This document shows positions 16,466 to 25,729 of a DNA stretch of 64,000 nt, piece after piece. Under the pieces are notes generated by a model. That model did not search any database, was not told the DNA's origin, and saw nothing but the letters and a program-made list of their open reading frames with translations. The DNA lies in assembly GCF_000721235.1 (NCBI RefSeq), contig NZ_JOFH01000003.1, positions 248,001 through 312,000 of the forward strand, in the 5' to 3' direction. The stretch comes from Streptomyces olivaceus. GTDB lineage: Bacteria; Actinomycetota; Actinomycetes; Streptomycetales; Streptomycetaceae. Position numbers and translations under genes: made by a program. Positions within the stretch are counted from its first letter, which is position 1, and the number at the start of each line of letters is the position of its first letter.

Positions 16466-16480
16466 TTGACGCCGGTTCAA
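16466..16480. promoter_or_regulatory. Candidate TetR operator in the TetR/P450 gap
   Basis: TTGACGCCGGTTCAA has TTGA/TCAA ends and a CCGG core, and lies 14 bp before the tetR start. The arms are short. Confidence 0.3.
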
Positions 16481-16574
16481 CAACGGGACGAGACTGGGCC
16501 CGCGTTATTGAATCCATGTACAACAGGCTTGCCTCGGCATGGGCGGCACGCCGCTGCGTCAAGGGAGATCACGC

Positions 16575-18155
16575 ATGGCCCGGACAGCGAGGGAAACGGC
16601 CCGGGACGGGCTGCCGAAAGGCTTCCGCAGCGCCGAGCTGGGCTGGCCCGAACTTCACCGCATACCCCACCCGCCGTACCGGCTCCCGCTGCTCGGGGAC
16701 GTGGTGGGCGCGAGCAGGAGCACGCCGATGCAGGACTCGCTGCGGTACGCGCGACGGCTGGGGCCGATCTTCCGGCGGCGCGCCTTCGGCAAGGAGTTCG
16801 TGTTCGTCTGGGGCGCCTCCCTCGCCGCGGACCTGGCGGACGAGGCCCGGTTCGCCAAGCACGTGGGGCTCGGGGTGGCCAACCTGCGGCCGGTCGCGGG
16901 CGACGGCCTGTTCACGGCGTACAACCACGAGCCCAACTGGCAGCTCGCGCACGACGTGCTCGCGCCCGGGTTCAGCCGCGAGGCCATGGCCGGGTACCAC
17001 GTGATGATGCTGGACGTGGCCACGCGGCTCACCGGCCACTGGGACCGTGCCGAGGCCGCGGAACGGACGGTCGACGTGGCGGGCGACATGACCAGGCTGA
17101 CGCTGGAGACCATCGCGCGCACCGGCTTCGGGCACGACTTCGGCTCCTTCGAACGCTCCCGGCCCCACCCCTTCGTCACCGCGATGGTGGGCACTCTGGG
17201 CTACGCGCAGCGCCGGAACACGGTGCCCGCGCCGCTCGCCCCCTGGCTGCTGCGCGACGCGGGCCGCCGCAACGCCGCCGACATCGCGTACCTCAACCGC
17301 ACCGTGGACGGCCTGGTCCGCGAACGCCGGGCGGGCGGCGGGGACGGGGGCGGCGACCTGCTCGACCGGATGCTGGAGACGTCCCACCCCGTGACGGGCG
17401 AGCGGCTGTCGCCGGAGAACGTCCGCCGCCAGGTCATCACCTTCCTGGTCGCCGGCCACGAGACCACCTCGGGCGCCCTCTCCTTCGCCCTGCACTACCT
17501 CGCACAGCACCCCGAAGTCGCCGACCGGGCCCGCGCCGAGGTGGACCGCGTGTGGGGCGGCGCCGAAACCCCCGGCTACGAGCAGGTGGCCAGGCTGCGT
17601 TACGTGCGCCGGGTCCTCGACGAGTCGCTGCGCCTGTGGCCGACCGCTCCCGGCTTCGCGCGGGAGGCCCGCGAGGACACGGTGCTCGGCGGTGCGTACC
17701 CGATGCGGCGCGGGGCCTGGGCGCTGGTCCTCACGGGCATGCTGCACCGCGATCCGCAGGTGTGGGGGCCGGACGCCGAGCGGTTCGACCCGGACCGCTT
17801 CGAGGCGAAGGCCGTACGGTCGCGGGCGCCGCACACCTTCAAGCCGTTCGGGACGGGCGCGCGGGCGTGCATCGGGCGGCAGTTCGCGCTGCACGAGGCC
17901 ACGCTGGTCCTCGGGCTGCTGCTGCGCCGCTACGAGCTGCGGCCCGACCCCGGCTACCGGCTGCGGGTGACCGAGCGGCTGACGCTGATGCCGGAGGGGC
18001 TGCGGCTGCGACTGGTCCGGCGGAGCGGGCCCGTGCCCGACCGCGCCGCGGGCACGGCGACGACGGCCGAGGACGACGGGCCCGCGCCGGACGACGGCCG
18101 TGCCGGCGAGGCGCTCTCAGCGTCCCGCTGTCCAGTGCGCGGGGCGGGCGACTGA
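16575..18155 (+). CDS. Cytochrome P450, CYP102B-like haem domain without reductase
   Basis: A 526-residue P450 whose N-terminal order resembles P450 BM3 (LPLLGDVV, then a long haem domain). The I-helix is AGHETT (293-298), the K-helix ESLR (350-353), and the haem thiolate loop FGTGARACIG places Cys432 as ligand. BM3 continues into a fused FMN/FAD reductase; here the protein stops about 90 residues after the Cys, with a Pro/Asp/Gly-rich tail. That length matches S. coelicolor CYP102B1 (SCO0801), a stand-alone fatty-acid hydroxylase, as I recall. Electrons must come from separate partners, none adjacent. ATG 16575 follows AAGGGAG. Confidence 0.9.
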   Translation: MARTARETARDGLPKGFRSAELGWPELHRIPHPPYRLPLLGDVVGASRSTPMQDSLRYARRLGPIFRRRAFGKEFVFVWGASLAADLADEARFAKHVGLGVANLRPVAGDGLFTAYNHEPNWQLAHDVLAPGFSREAMAGYHVMMLDVATRLTGHWDRAEAAERTVDVAGDMTRLTLETIARTGFGHDFGSFERSRPHPFVTAMVGTLGYAQRRNTVPAPLAPWLLRDAGRRNAADIAYLNRTVDGLVRERRAGGGDGGGDLLDRMLETSHPVTGERLSPENVRRQVITFLVAGHETTSGALSFALHYLAQHPEVADRARAEVDRVWGGAETPGYEQVARLRYVRRVLDESLRLWPTAPGFAREAREDTVLGGAYPMRRGAWALVLTGMLHRDPQVWGPDAERFDPDRFEAKAVRSRAPHTFKPFGTGARACIGRQFALHEATLVLGLLLRRYELRPDPGYRLRVTERLTLMPEGLRLRLVRRSGPVPDRAAGTATTAEDDGPAPDDGRAGEALSASRCPVRGAGD

Positions 18156-18956
18156 GTCCGGCAGGCGGGTGCCGGGACCGCCGCGGGCCGCGTTGACCTG
18201 CGGCTGGGTCAGGAAGAAGGCACCCGTCAGGTCCGCGTCCGTGAGGTTCGCGTCGCGCAGGTCCGCGCCGATCAGGTCGGCGCCCCGCAGGTCGGCGCCG
18301 GTGAGGTCGGCGGCGATGAGGCAGGCCCCGCGCAGATCGGCACCGGCGAGGTCGGCTCCCCCGAGACGGGCCCCCAGCAGGTCGGCGTGGCGGCGGTTCT
18401 TCTTCCGGCCGCGCGCACCGGCCCGGACCAGCTCGCTGACGCGCAGCAGGAGTACGTTGACCCGCTGCCGGTGCGCGGCCACGTCGAGGGCGGCCAGTTC
18501 CTCGGGGGTGCCGTCGGCGAGGCGCTCGGTGTCGGCGAGGGCGCTGCGCAGGCCGGCGTGGACCGGGCCGGCCGCGGGCAGCGTCAGCGCCTCGGTCAGG
18601 TAGCGCAGGAGTTCGTGCAGTTGGCGGACGACCGGGAACACGTCGAACATGCGGCGGGCCCGCTCCGGCGGGCCGGTGCGCCAGTCGCGGCCGCCGAAGG
18701 TGACCTGCGAGACCCGCTGTCCGGCGCCGAAGCAGTCGTAGACGGTGCAGCCGGTGAAGCCGCGCTCCCGCAGACCGGCGTGGATGCCGCAGCGGTGGTC
18801 GGTGCGCAGGTTCGAGCAGGGCGTACCGGCGTCCTTGTCGGCTGCGAAGTCCGCCGAACGGGCGAAGGGCAGGGCCACGCAGCACAGTCCGAAGCAGCTC
18901 TCGCAGTCGGCGCGCAGTTCCGCCCCGTCGGCCCGGTCCGCCGTGTGTTCTCGCAT
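18117..18956 (-). CDS. Cysteine-rich (YkgJ-like) plus pentapeptide-repeat protein
   Basis: A 279-residue protein with two distinct parts. Residues 15-80 hold eight cysteines (18, 21, 25, 26, 47, 56, 70, 75); CxxCxxxCC followed later by CGIH is the pattern of the YkgJ iron/zinc-chelating family. A helical middle follows, and residues 200-262 contain about 12 pentapeptide units of the ADLxG kind (GADLRGADLIGADLRDANL), which build a right-handed quadrilateral helix. ATG 18956 lacks a clear ribosome site, so the start could be slightly upstream. It overlaps the convergent P450 by 39 bp. Confidence 0.8.
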   Translation of the reverse strand: MREHTADRADGAELRADCESCFGLCCVALPFARSADFAADKDAGTPCSNLRTDHRCGIHAGLRERGFTGCTVYDCFGAGQRVSQVTFGGRDWRTGPPERARRMFDVFPVVRQLHELLRYLTEALTLPAAGPVHAGLRSALADTERLADGTPEELAALDVAAHRQRVNVLLLRVSELVRAGARGRKKNRRHADLLGARLGGADLAGADLRGACLIAADLTGADLRGADLIGADLRDANLTDADLTGAFFLTQPQVNAARGGPGTRLPDSVARPAHWTAGR

Positions 18957-18999
18957 GTCGTCGAGGATACGGGCCACGCCCGCACCCCGGCGCCGACGG

Positions 19000-19381
19000 C
19001 CTCCGCACCCGCCCCGTCCCCTCCGGACTCCGGCGCCGGCGGTTCGGGCCGCCACCGCGCGAAGACCTCGAAGGCCACCGCCGGCGTCCCGCCGAACCAC
19101 TCCCCCGCTCCCCCGCGGCCCCGGCGAAGCCGGTGAGAAGGCCGCGCGCTCGCCCGCTGCTCACGCTCGCGCAGCGGCGCGCACGCGGCCGGCGGCAGGG
19201 TGTCGATGCCGGTCTCGGCGCGGGTGGCGAGCACGTGGGCGACCTCGCGGCCCTGGTCGGTCCACGCGGCGACCGCCGCCGCGCAGCCGTACCCCAGGTC
19301 GTCCGGGCGGGCGACGAGGGCGCGGGCCCGGTGCCGGTCGCCGGGCATGGGCTCCAGTCGGGTGGGCGGCGGCTCCGTCAT
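19000..19381 (-). pseudogene. Remnant of a PIG-L-family deacetylase gene
   Basis: From ATG 19381 the frame gives about 80 residues that follow the start of actinobacterial PIG-L/MshB-like deacetylases: RALVARPDDLGYGCAAAVAAW, then EVAHVLATRAETGID and PLREREQRA. The metal-binding AHPDD motif reads ARPDD, so a zinc ligand is lost. The rest of the roughly 230-270 residue enzyme is missing and the frame runs on into non-homologous sequence. It is best read as a decayed, internally deleted gene. It lies beside the pentapeptide-repeat gene and 55 bp beyond the stop of the peptidase. Confidence 0.65.
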
Positions 19382-19436
19382 GCCCGCACACCAGCCCGCG
19401 CCGCCTGCCTCCCCCCGGATTCCGGGTGCCGGTCCG

Positions 19437-20738
19437 TCACGCCTCGTCGCGGGCGAGGGCGAGCAGCCGGTCCAGGACGCGGGGGCCGCCGACCCGCACT
19501 CCGTCGTGCTCGAACTCGTCGGTGACCCAGGTGCGCAGGCCGCGGATCGCGCGGGCGGTGGTGAGCGCGTGGGCGGTGTCGACGTACATGTCGTCGTGGT
19601 AGACGGCCGCGGCGGCCGGCACCTCGTTGGCGGCGAGACGGGCGGGGTCGTACAGCGGGTTCCAGTCGGTGCGGGCGGCGAGCAGTTCGGCGGTCTCGCG
19701 CAGCGGGCGCAGCGCCGGGTCGCAGTCGAACACCCAGGGGTGGACGGACTCGCCGGTGAAGAGCAGCGGTTCGTCGCCGGCCAGGGCCTTGGCGGCGTCG
19801 AAGCGCGGGAACTCGGCGCGCACGCGCTCGGCGGACCAGTCGGTGGGGCGCGTGTCCTGGCCGTAGGTGGCCTCGTGGACGAGGGCGTAGAGCGGCTGGC
19901 CGGCGTACGAGAGCTGGGCCTGGACCTGCTCCTGGAAGGAGTCGGACAGCTCGGCCCCGCCGGGGGTGCGGACGAAGGCGTCCTCCAGGAGGAAGTGCAG
20001 GCGGTGGCTGCCCTCGCTGCCGCCGAGGAGGATGCCGAGGGACTGGAAGGCCTCCACGGTGAGGCGGTAGCCGTTCGGCAGGACCACGTCGCGGGTGAGC
20101 AGGTGGTCGGCGATGCGGCGGGCGCGCTCGACGTCCTGGGGGTAGCGGGCGTAGTGCGCGGCGACCTTGCGTTCGATGCGGGGGTAGGCCGCCCGGTAGA
20201 CGTCGTCGGCGTGGGCGTCGAGGGAGGGCAGGCCGCCGGTGATCAGGGCGGTGCTCAGGCCCTCGGGGGCCAGCGAGAGGTAGGCGACGGCGCAGAAGCC
20301 GCCGAAGCTCTGGCCGAGGACGGCCCAGGGGGCGCCGCCGGTGACGTGGGGGCGGATGGCCTCGCAGTCGCGCACGATGGCGTCGGCGCGGAAGTGGGTG
20401 AGGTAGTCGGCCTGTTCGGCGGGGCCGCCGCGCAGCGGGAGGGTCTGGCGGTTCGCGGGCGTGGAGGCACCGGTCCCGCGCTGGTCCAGGAGCAGGACGC
20501 GGTACTCCTTGAGCGCGCGGCCGAACCAGGCGGGACGGCCGATGAGACGGCTCGCGCCGAAGCCGGGGCCGCCCTGGAGGTAGACCAGCCACGGAAGGTC
20601 CTGGTCCGCCTTGTCGCTCGCGACGGCCTCGCGCGCGTACAGCTCGATGGTCTCCCCGGCGGGGTCGGCGTGGTCGAGTGGCACGGTGAAGCGGCGGTCG
20701 GTGAGGACGACGCCTGGCTGACGGTAGCTGACGCTCAA
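19437..20738 (-). CDS. Proline iminopeptidase-like alpha/beta hydrolase (S33)
   Basis: A 433-residue cytosolic serine hydrolase. The oxyanion-hole segment is GGPGFG (56-61) and the nucleophile elbow GQSFGG (142-147, Ser144); an Asp of AVYHDDMYVD and a later His (EFEHDG) can complete the triad. Length and order match family S33 prolyl aminopeptidases, which cut N-terminal proline from peptides. The start is TTG 20738 with GGGGAG upstream; no ATG or GTG fits better. It stands alone between the rhamnose repressor and the PIG-L remnant. Confidence 0.87.
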   Translation of the reverse strand: MSVSYRQPGVVLTDRRFTVPLDHADPAGETIELYAREAVASDKADQDLPWLVYLQGGPGFGASRLIGRPAWFGRALKEYRVLLLDQRGTGASTPANRQTLPLRGGPAEQADYLTHFRADAIVRDCEAIRPHVTGGAPWAVLGQSFGGFCAVAYLSLAPEGLSTALITGGLPSLDAHADDVYRAAYPRIERKVAAHYARYPQDVERARRIADHLLTRDVVLPNGYRLTVEAFQSLGILLGGSEGSHRLHFLLEDAFVRTPGGAELSDSFQEQVQAQLSYAGQPLYALVHEATYGQDTRPTDWSAERVRAEFPRFDAAKALAGDEPLLFTGESVHPWVFDCDPALRPLRETAELLAARTDWNPLYDPARLAANEVPAAAAVYHDDMYVDTAHALTTARAIRGLRTWVTDEFEHDGVRVGGPRVLDRLLALARDEA

Positions 20739-20983
20739 CGGGGCTCCCCGGGGACGACGGAAGTGGCGGGCGGGTCCGCCGGACGGACCCGAGCCGATGG
20801 TTCGGCCGTGGCCCAGTTCAGCACACGGTCCTGCGGCCGCCGACCCCCGGGATCATGAAATCGTACGGAGGGGCCTCGGCGCCGAGTCGCCTTCGCGGTG
20901 AGCGACCCCGTGCTCGGGGACCCCGCTGTACGACCGTACGGGGCGAGCGGCCGTACCGGACGCTCCCGTCGCCGGCGGAGTCC

Positions 20984-22009
20984 TCAGCGGGCGGCGAGGC
21001 TGGAGCGCCGCACCACCAGTTCGGGCTGGAGCACGACCCGCCGGTGCGGGTGGGTCCGGTCGGTGCCCTCCAGTTCGGTCTCCTCCAGGAGCAGTTCGGC
21101 GGCCATGGCGCCCATGGTCACGGCGGGCTGGCGCACGGAGGTGAGCGGGACGGCCGCGGCGGCGGCGAACTCTATGTCGTCGTAGCCGACGATCGCGAGG
21201 TCGTCCGGGACGGAGACCCCGGCCGCGTACAGGGCCTGCAGAACGCCGAGCGCGAGCAGGTCGTTGGCGCAGAAGACGGCGGTCGGCCGGTCGGCGAGGC
21301 CGAGCAGGCGGGCACCGGCGTCCCGGCCGGCCGAGACGTCGAGGCGCTCGGTGGGCAGTTCGCGCAGCGCGTCGGGGCCGAGACCGGCCTCGGCGAGCGC
21401 GGCGAGGGCCCCGGTGCGGCGGTCGCGCACCTGGTGGAGGCCGGGCGGGCCGCTGACGTACGCGATGGAGCGGTGCCCGGCGTCGACGAGGTGGCGCACG
21501 GCCAGCGCGCCGCCCGCGACGTCGTCGACGGAGACCGAGCACTCGGTGGCGCCCTCGGCGACCCGGTCGACCAGCACGAAGGGGATGCGGTGGCGCCGGA
21601 AGCCCTCGATGTTGCGGCCGGTGGCGTCGGCCGGGGTGAGCAGGACGCCGCGGACCCGTTGCTCGGCGAAGAGCGAGAGGTACTCGGCCTCCTCGCCCGG
21701 GCTCTCGGCGCTGTTGCAGACCATCACGCCGAGCCCGGCGTCGCGCGCGGCCCGCTCGGCGCCGCGCGCCACGTCGACGAAGAACGGGTTGCCCATGTCC
21801 AGGACGAGCAGTCCCATGATCCGGCTGCGGCCCGCGCGCAGCTGGCGCGCGGACTCGCTGCGGACGTAGCCCAGCCGGTCGATCGCCGACAGGACGCGCG
21901 CGCGGGTCTCCGTCGCGACCGTGTCGGGCCGGTTGATGACGTTGGAGACCGTGCCCACGGAGACTCCGGCGGCGCGGGCGACGTCCTTGATACCCACGGA
22001 ATGGGCCAT
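20984..22009 (-). CDS. rhaR: LacI-family repressor of the rhamnose genes
   Basis: A 341-residue LacI/GalR regulator. The N-terminal helix-turn-helix and hinge (DVARAAGVSVGTVSNV, then RPDTVATETRARVLSAIDRLGY) are followed by a periplasmic-binding-protein-like effector domain from about 60. It is the last gene of a minus-strand run that begins with the rhamnose ABC importer. Two LacI-type palindromes in the 27.2-27.5 kb promoter region are its likely targets, with rhamnose or a breakdown product as inducer. ATG 22009 has GGAGGTC just upstream, inside the small palindrome GACCTCGGAGGTC. Confidence 0.88.
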   Translation of the reverse strand: MAHSVGIKDVARAAGVSVGTVSNVINRPDTVATETRARVLSAIDRLGYVRSESARQLRAGRSRIMGLLVLDMGNPFFVDVARGAERAARDAGLGVMVCNSAESPGEEAEYLSLFAEQRVRGVLLTPADATGRNIEGFRRHRIPFVLVDRVAEGATECSVSVDDVAGGALAVRHLVDAGHRSIAYVSGPPGLHQVRDRRTGALAALAEAGLGPDALRELPTERLDVSAGRDAGARLLGLADRPTAVFCANDLLALGVLQALYAAGVSVPDDLAIVGYDDIEFAAAAAVPLTSVRQPAVTMGAMAAELLLEETELEGTDRTHPHRRVVLQPELVVRRSSLAAR

Positions 22010-22150
22010 CGGGCAAAGACCTCCGAGGTCGGGCTGGGGGTTTCGTTCGGCTCCGGCCGACCCCGGCGGGATCCGGACGGCGCCCTCCGCAGGGCAGGGG
22101 GCGGCCGCAGGACCTTCACACAGTACCCGCGCACGCTCTGGCGGGACGGG

Positions 22151-22471
22151 TCAGGCGAGGTGGAACACCTCGGTGAGGGGCTTCATCGCCTCGTCGGGGC
22201 GGGACCCGTCGAGGGACTCGAAGAGGGCGCCCATCTCCGCCTGCCACCGGGCGTTGACCTCGGTGGCCTCCATACCGGCCCAGGCGGCGGCGAAGTCCCC
22301 GGTCTCCAGATAGCCGACGAGCAGGCCGTCGTCGCGCAGGAAGAGCGAGTAGTTGTGCCAGCCGGTGGCGGAGAGCGCCTCGCACATCTCCGGCCACACG
22401 GCGGCGTGTCGTTCGCGGTACTCCGCGATGCGGTCCCGGCGGACCTTGAGCAGGAAACAGACGCGCTGCAT
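22151..22471 (-). CDS. rhaM: L-rhamnose mutarotase
   Basis: A 106-residue enzyme of the RhaM/YiiL family (dimeric ferredoxin-like fold) that interconverts the alpha and beta anomers of L-rhamnose, supplying the form used by the isomerase. Conserved features are KVRRDRIAEYRERHAAVWPE, with the His-Trp-Pro segment, HNYSLFLRDDGLLVGYLE and the C-terminal MKPLTEVFHL. The length equals that of E. coli RhaM. It lies between repressor and binding-protein genes in one direction (gap of 60 bp to the latter), so it is probably co-transcribed. ATG 22471 follows GGGAG. Confidence 0.93.
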   Translation of the reverse strand: MQRVCFLLKVRRDRIAEYRERHAAVWPEMCEALSATGWHNYSLFLRDDGLLVGYLETGDFAAAWAGMEATEVNARWQAEMGALFESLDGSRPDEAMKPLTEVFHLA

Positions 22472-22531
22472 GAAGTACCGCTCCCGTACGGTGGTGGCCC
22501 GTGGCCGTGGGTGACCGGGGGCCGGTGCTGA

Positions 22532-23614
22532 CTAGAAGTCGAACTCGTCGATGTTGTCGGCGTTGAAGACGGTCGGCTTGCCGAGGTTGATCACGCCGTC
22601 CTTGCCGAGGGTGTACTCGCCCAGGCCGCCGGCCTTGAAGGTCTCGCCCTCCTTGCCGGTGATCTGCCCGGAGGACAGGGCGACGGCGGTGCGCGCGGCC
22701 AGCTCGCCGAGCTTGGCCGGGTCCCAGAGCTCGAACGCCTCGACGGTGCCGTTCTTGACGTACTTGCGCATGTCGTTGGGTGTGCCGAGGCCGTTCAGCT
22801 TGACCTTGCCCTTGTACTTGGAGCCGGACAGGTACTGGGCGGCGGCCTTGATGCCGACGGTGGTCGGGGAGATGACGCCCTTCAGGTCCGGGTGCTCCTG
22901 GAGCAGGCCCTGGGTCTGCTGGAAGGACTTCTGGGCGTCGTCGTCCCCGTAGGCGACCTTGACCAGCTTGATGTCCTTGTACTTCGGGTCCTTGAGCTCG
23001 TCCTTCATGATCTCGATCCAGGCGTTCTGGTTCGTCGCGGTCTGCGCGGCGGAGAGGATCGCGATCTCGCCCTTGTTGCCGATCTGCTCGGCCATCTGCT
23101 GGACCTGCGTGCGGCCGATGTCGTCGGCGGACGCCTGGGAGATGAAGGCGTTGCGGCAGTCGGGGTTGGTGTCCGAGTCGTAGGTGACGATCTTGATGTC
23201 GTTCTTCATGGCCTGCTTGAGCGCGGTGCACAGCGCGCCCGGGTCCTGCGCGGAGACGGCGATGGCGTCGACCTGCTGCTGGGTGAGCGTGTTGACGTAG
23301 GAGACCTGGCCGGCGGTGTCGGTGCCGCTGGAGGTGCCGACCTCCTTGTAGCTGGAGCCCAGCTCCTTCAGGGCCTTCTCCCCGCCCTTGTCGGCGACGG
23401 TGAAGTAGGGGTTGTTGACCTGCTTGGGCAGGAAGCCGACGGTCAGTCCCTTCTTCGTCTCGGCGTTCGGGTCGGCCTTGCCCCCGGCGGCGGCCGAGCC
23501 GCCCTCGTTCTTGACGTCCTCCTTGGTCGTGCCGCCGCAGGCGGTGGCCGCCAGGGCGAGAGAGGTGACGGCGGCGAGGGCCGCGCAGGTGCGGCGGATG
23601 GTCGACTTGCGCAT
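22532..23614 (-). CDS. rhaS: Rhamnose ABC transporter substrate-binding lipoprotein
   Basis: A 360-residue sugar-binding protein. A lipoprotein signal peptide ends with ATACGG, making Cys26 the lipidated residue. A Gly/Ala/Asp linker leads to a type-I periplasmic-binding fold (LTVGFLPKQVNNPYF onward) typical of cluster B ribose/rhamnose binders. It delivers sugar to the two permeases and the duplicated ATPase encoded upstream. ATG 23614 is preceded by AAGGAA; 50 bp separate it from the permease. Confidence 0.93.
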   Translation of the reverse strand: MRKSTIRRTCAALAAVTSLALAATACGGTTKEDVKNEGGSAAAGGKADPNAETKKGLTVGFLPKQVNNPYFTVADKGGEKALKELGSSYKEVGTSSGTDTAGQVSYVNTLTQQQVDAIAVSAQDPGALCTALKQAMKNDIKIVTYDSDTNPDCRNAFISQASADDIGRTQVQQMAEQIGNKGEIAILSAAQTATNQNAWIEIMKDELKDPKYKDIKLVKVAYGDDDAQKSFQQTQGLLQEHPDLKGVISPTTVGIKAAAQYLSGSKYKGKVKLNGLGTPNDMRKYVKNGTVEAFELWDPAKLGELAARTAVALSSGQITGKEGETFKAGGLGEYTLGKDGVINLGKPTVFNADNIDEFDF

Positions 23615-23664
23615 GGTGGGTTCCTTATCGGGGGTGGGCAGGGCGGGTTCGTAAGGGCATGCGG

Positions 23665-24696
23665 CTAGGGAGTCGGCGCGGGGGTCTTGGACCGGGGCGC
23701 CGCGCCCGCCCTGCGTCCGGCCCGTGCGACGGAGATCTGCCGTGCGACCCGGGGGCCCAGCACGGACACGACGAGCAGGACGCCGGTGACGACGATCTGC
23801 GACTGCGCGGAGACGTTGACCAGGCTCATCACGTTCTGCAGCGCGCCGAGCAGGAACACGCCGGCGATCGCCCCGCCGAGGGTGCCCTTGCCGCCGTCGA
23901 AGTCGATGCCGCCGAGGAGTACGGCGGCGACCACGGACAGTTCGAGGCCCATGGCGTTGTCGTAGCGGGCGCTGGCGTAGTGCAGGGCCCAGAAGACGCC
24001 GGTGAGGGAGGACATCAACCCGGTCACCGTGAACAGGATCAGCTTCTGCCGCTTGACCCTGATGCCGGCGAACCGCGCGGCCTCCTCGCCGGCCCCGATC
24101 GCGAACAGGGCCCGGCCGAACGGCATGGCGTGCAGGGCGACCACCGCGACGGCCAGCAGCACGAGGAACGGCAGGAAGGCGTACGGGACGAAGGTGCCGT
24201 CGATCCGTCCGGCGGCGAAGTCCAGGTACTGCGCGGGGAAGTCGGTCACCGCGTCGGAGCCGAGCACAATCTGCGCGATGCCGCGGTAGGCGGCCATGGT
24301 GCCGATGGTGACGGCGAGGGAGGGCAGTCCGAGCCGGGTGACCAGCAGGCCGTTGACCAGGCCGCAGACGACGCCGAGCAGCAGGCAGACCGGGATGATC
24401 ACCTCGATGGTCATACCCTGGTTCCACAGCGCTCCCATCACCGCGCCGGACAGCCCGGCGGTGGAGGCGACCGACAGGTCGATCTCGCCGGAGACGACCA
24501 GCAGCGTCATCGGCAGGGCGATGAGCGCGATCGGCAGGGTGTTGCCGATCAGGAACGACAGGTTGAGGGCGTTGCCGAACCCGTCGACGAAGCCGAAGGA
24601 GAGCAGCAGCACGACCACGAGGAGGGCACCGACCGCCCCGTCCCACCTCAAGGAGACGGACCGGCGGGCGGCGCGCGTCAGGGGGCTGTCAGCCAT
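23665..24696 (-). CDS. rhaQ: Rhamnose ABC transporter permease
   Basis: A 343-residue integral membrane protein of the BPD-type-2 (RbsC-like) family, with about nine hydrophobic helices. The segment LVVSGEIDLSVASTAGLSG and the EAA-like loop with GAGEEAARFAGI are family markers. It pairs with the second permease as a heterodimer. It overlaps that gene by 8 bp, implying translational coupling. The last 25 residues are a basic Ala/Pro tail in the cytoplasm. The rhaP/rhaQ assignment follows the Rhizobium naming by order only. Confidence 0.9.
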   Translation of the reverse strand: MADSPLTRAARRSVSLRWDGAVGALLVVVLLLSFGFVDGFGNALNLSFLIGNTLPIALIALPMTLLVVSGEIDLSVASTAGLSGAVMGALWNQGMTIEVIIPVCLLLGVVCGLVNGLLVTRLGLPSLAVTIGTMAAYRGIAQIVLGSDAVTDFPAQYLDFAAGRIDGTFVPYAFLPFLVLLAVAVVALHAMPFGRALFAIGAGEEAARFAGIRVKRQKLILFTVTGLMSSLTGVFWALHYASARYDNAMGLELSVVAAVLLGGIDFDGGKGTLGGAIAGVFLLGALQNVMSLVNVSAQSQIVVTGVLLVVSVLGPRVARQISVARAGRRAGAAPRSKTPAPTP

Positions 24697-25729
24697 GGCG
24701 GGCGTTCCTCTTCTTCAGGGCGTCGGCCACGCGCAGCGCGACGATCCGGTCGACGGCGATGGCGAGGATGAGCAGGATGCCGTTGATGGCCAGCACCCAC
24801 ACGGAGCTGACGCCGAGGGCGGGCAGCACGCTGTTGATCGAGGTCAGCAGGAGCGCGCCGAGGGCCGCGCCGTAGACGCTGCCGGAACCGCCGGTGAAGA
24901 CGACGCCGCCGACCACCACGGCGCTGACGACGGTCAGTTCGTAGCCGTTGCCGGTGCCGGAGTCGACGTTGCCGAACCGGGCGAGGTACAGGGCGCCGGC
25001 GAGTCCGGCGAGGGCGCCGCAGAAGGTGTAGGCGGCGAGGATGCGCTTGCGGACGGGGATGCCGGCGAGCCGCGCGGCCTCGGGGTTGGAGCCGAGCGCG
25101 TACAGCTCGCGTCCGCTGCCGAAGTGCTTGAGGTAGTACGCCGTGGCGACGAGCACCGCGAGCGCGATCACGGCCGGCCACGGCAGGGCGGAGATGCCGC
25201 CGGAGCCGAAGTCGACGAAGCCGCCGGGCAGGTCGGCCGCGGTGATCTGCCGGGAACCGACCCAGATGGAGTCGATGCCGCGGATGATGTAGAGGGTGCC
25301 GAGGGTGACGACCAGGGCGGGCACCTGGCCGAGGCTGACCAGCAGGCCGTTGAGGAGGCCGAAGCCGACGCCCAGCAGCACGGCGAGCAGCACGGCCACG
25401 ACGGGGTTGCCGCCGTCCTGCAGATGGACGCCGGCGGCGAAGGCGCTGATGCCGAGGGTGGAGCCGACCGAGAGGTCGACGTTGCGGGTGATGACGACCA
25501 GGGACTGGCCGGTGGCGACCAGGACCAGGATGGTCGCGTTGAGCAGCAGGTCCTTGATGCCCTGTTCGGACAGGAACTCGCTGTTGCCGGCCTGGGTGAT
25601 GGCGATCATCACCAGGAAGACGAGCAGGATGGCCAGTTCGCGCATCTTGAAGATGCGGTCCACCAGCCGGGTGGCGCCCGCCTTCGGCACGTCGGCCGCG
25701 GGGGCCTGGTCGGGTGCGGTGACCGTCAT
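24689..25729 (-). CDS. rhaP: Rhamnose ABC transporter permease
   Basis: A 346-residue RbsC-like permease with a 25-residue cytoplasmic start and about nine or ten membrane helices. Conserved pieces are [17 protein letters not shown] and [15 protein letters not shown], the cytoplasmic coupling loop that contacts the ATPase. ATG 25729 overlaps the stop of the ATPase gene (ATGA), and its end overlaps the next permease, so importer subunits are made together. Confidence 0.92.
   Translation of the reverse strand: MTVTAPDQAPAADVPKAGATRLVDRIFKMRELAILLVFLVMIAITQAGNSEFLSEQGIKDLLLNATILVLVATGQSLVVITRNVDLSVGSTLGISAFAAGVHLQDGGNPVVAVLLAVLLGVGFGLLNGLLVSLGQVPALVVTLGTLYIIRGIDSIWVGSRQITAADLPGGFVDFGSGGISALPWPAVIALAVLVATAYYLKHFGSGRELYALGSNPEAARLAGIPVRKRILAAYTFCGALAGLAGALYLARFGNVDSGTGNGYELTVVSAVVVGGVVFTGGSGSVYGAALGALLLTSINSVLPALGVSSVWVLAINGILLILAIAVDRIVALRVADALKKRNARHG

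Noticed and set aside
22018..22030. GACCTCCGAGGTC as an operator of the rhamnose repressor
   Set aside because: It does not resemble the TGAAA-type sites and consists mostly of the ribosome site; a chance palindrome is more likely.
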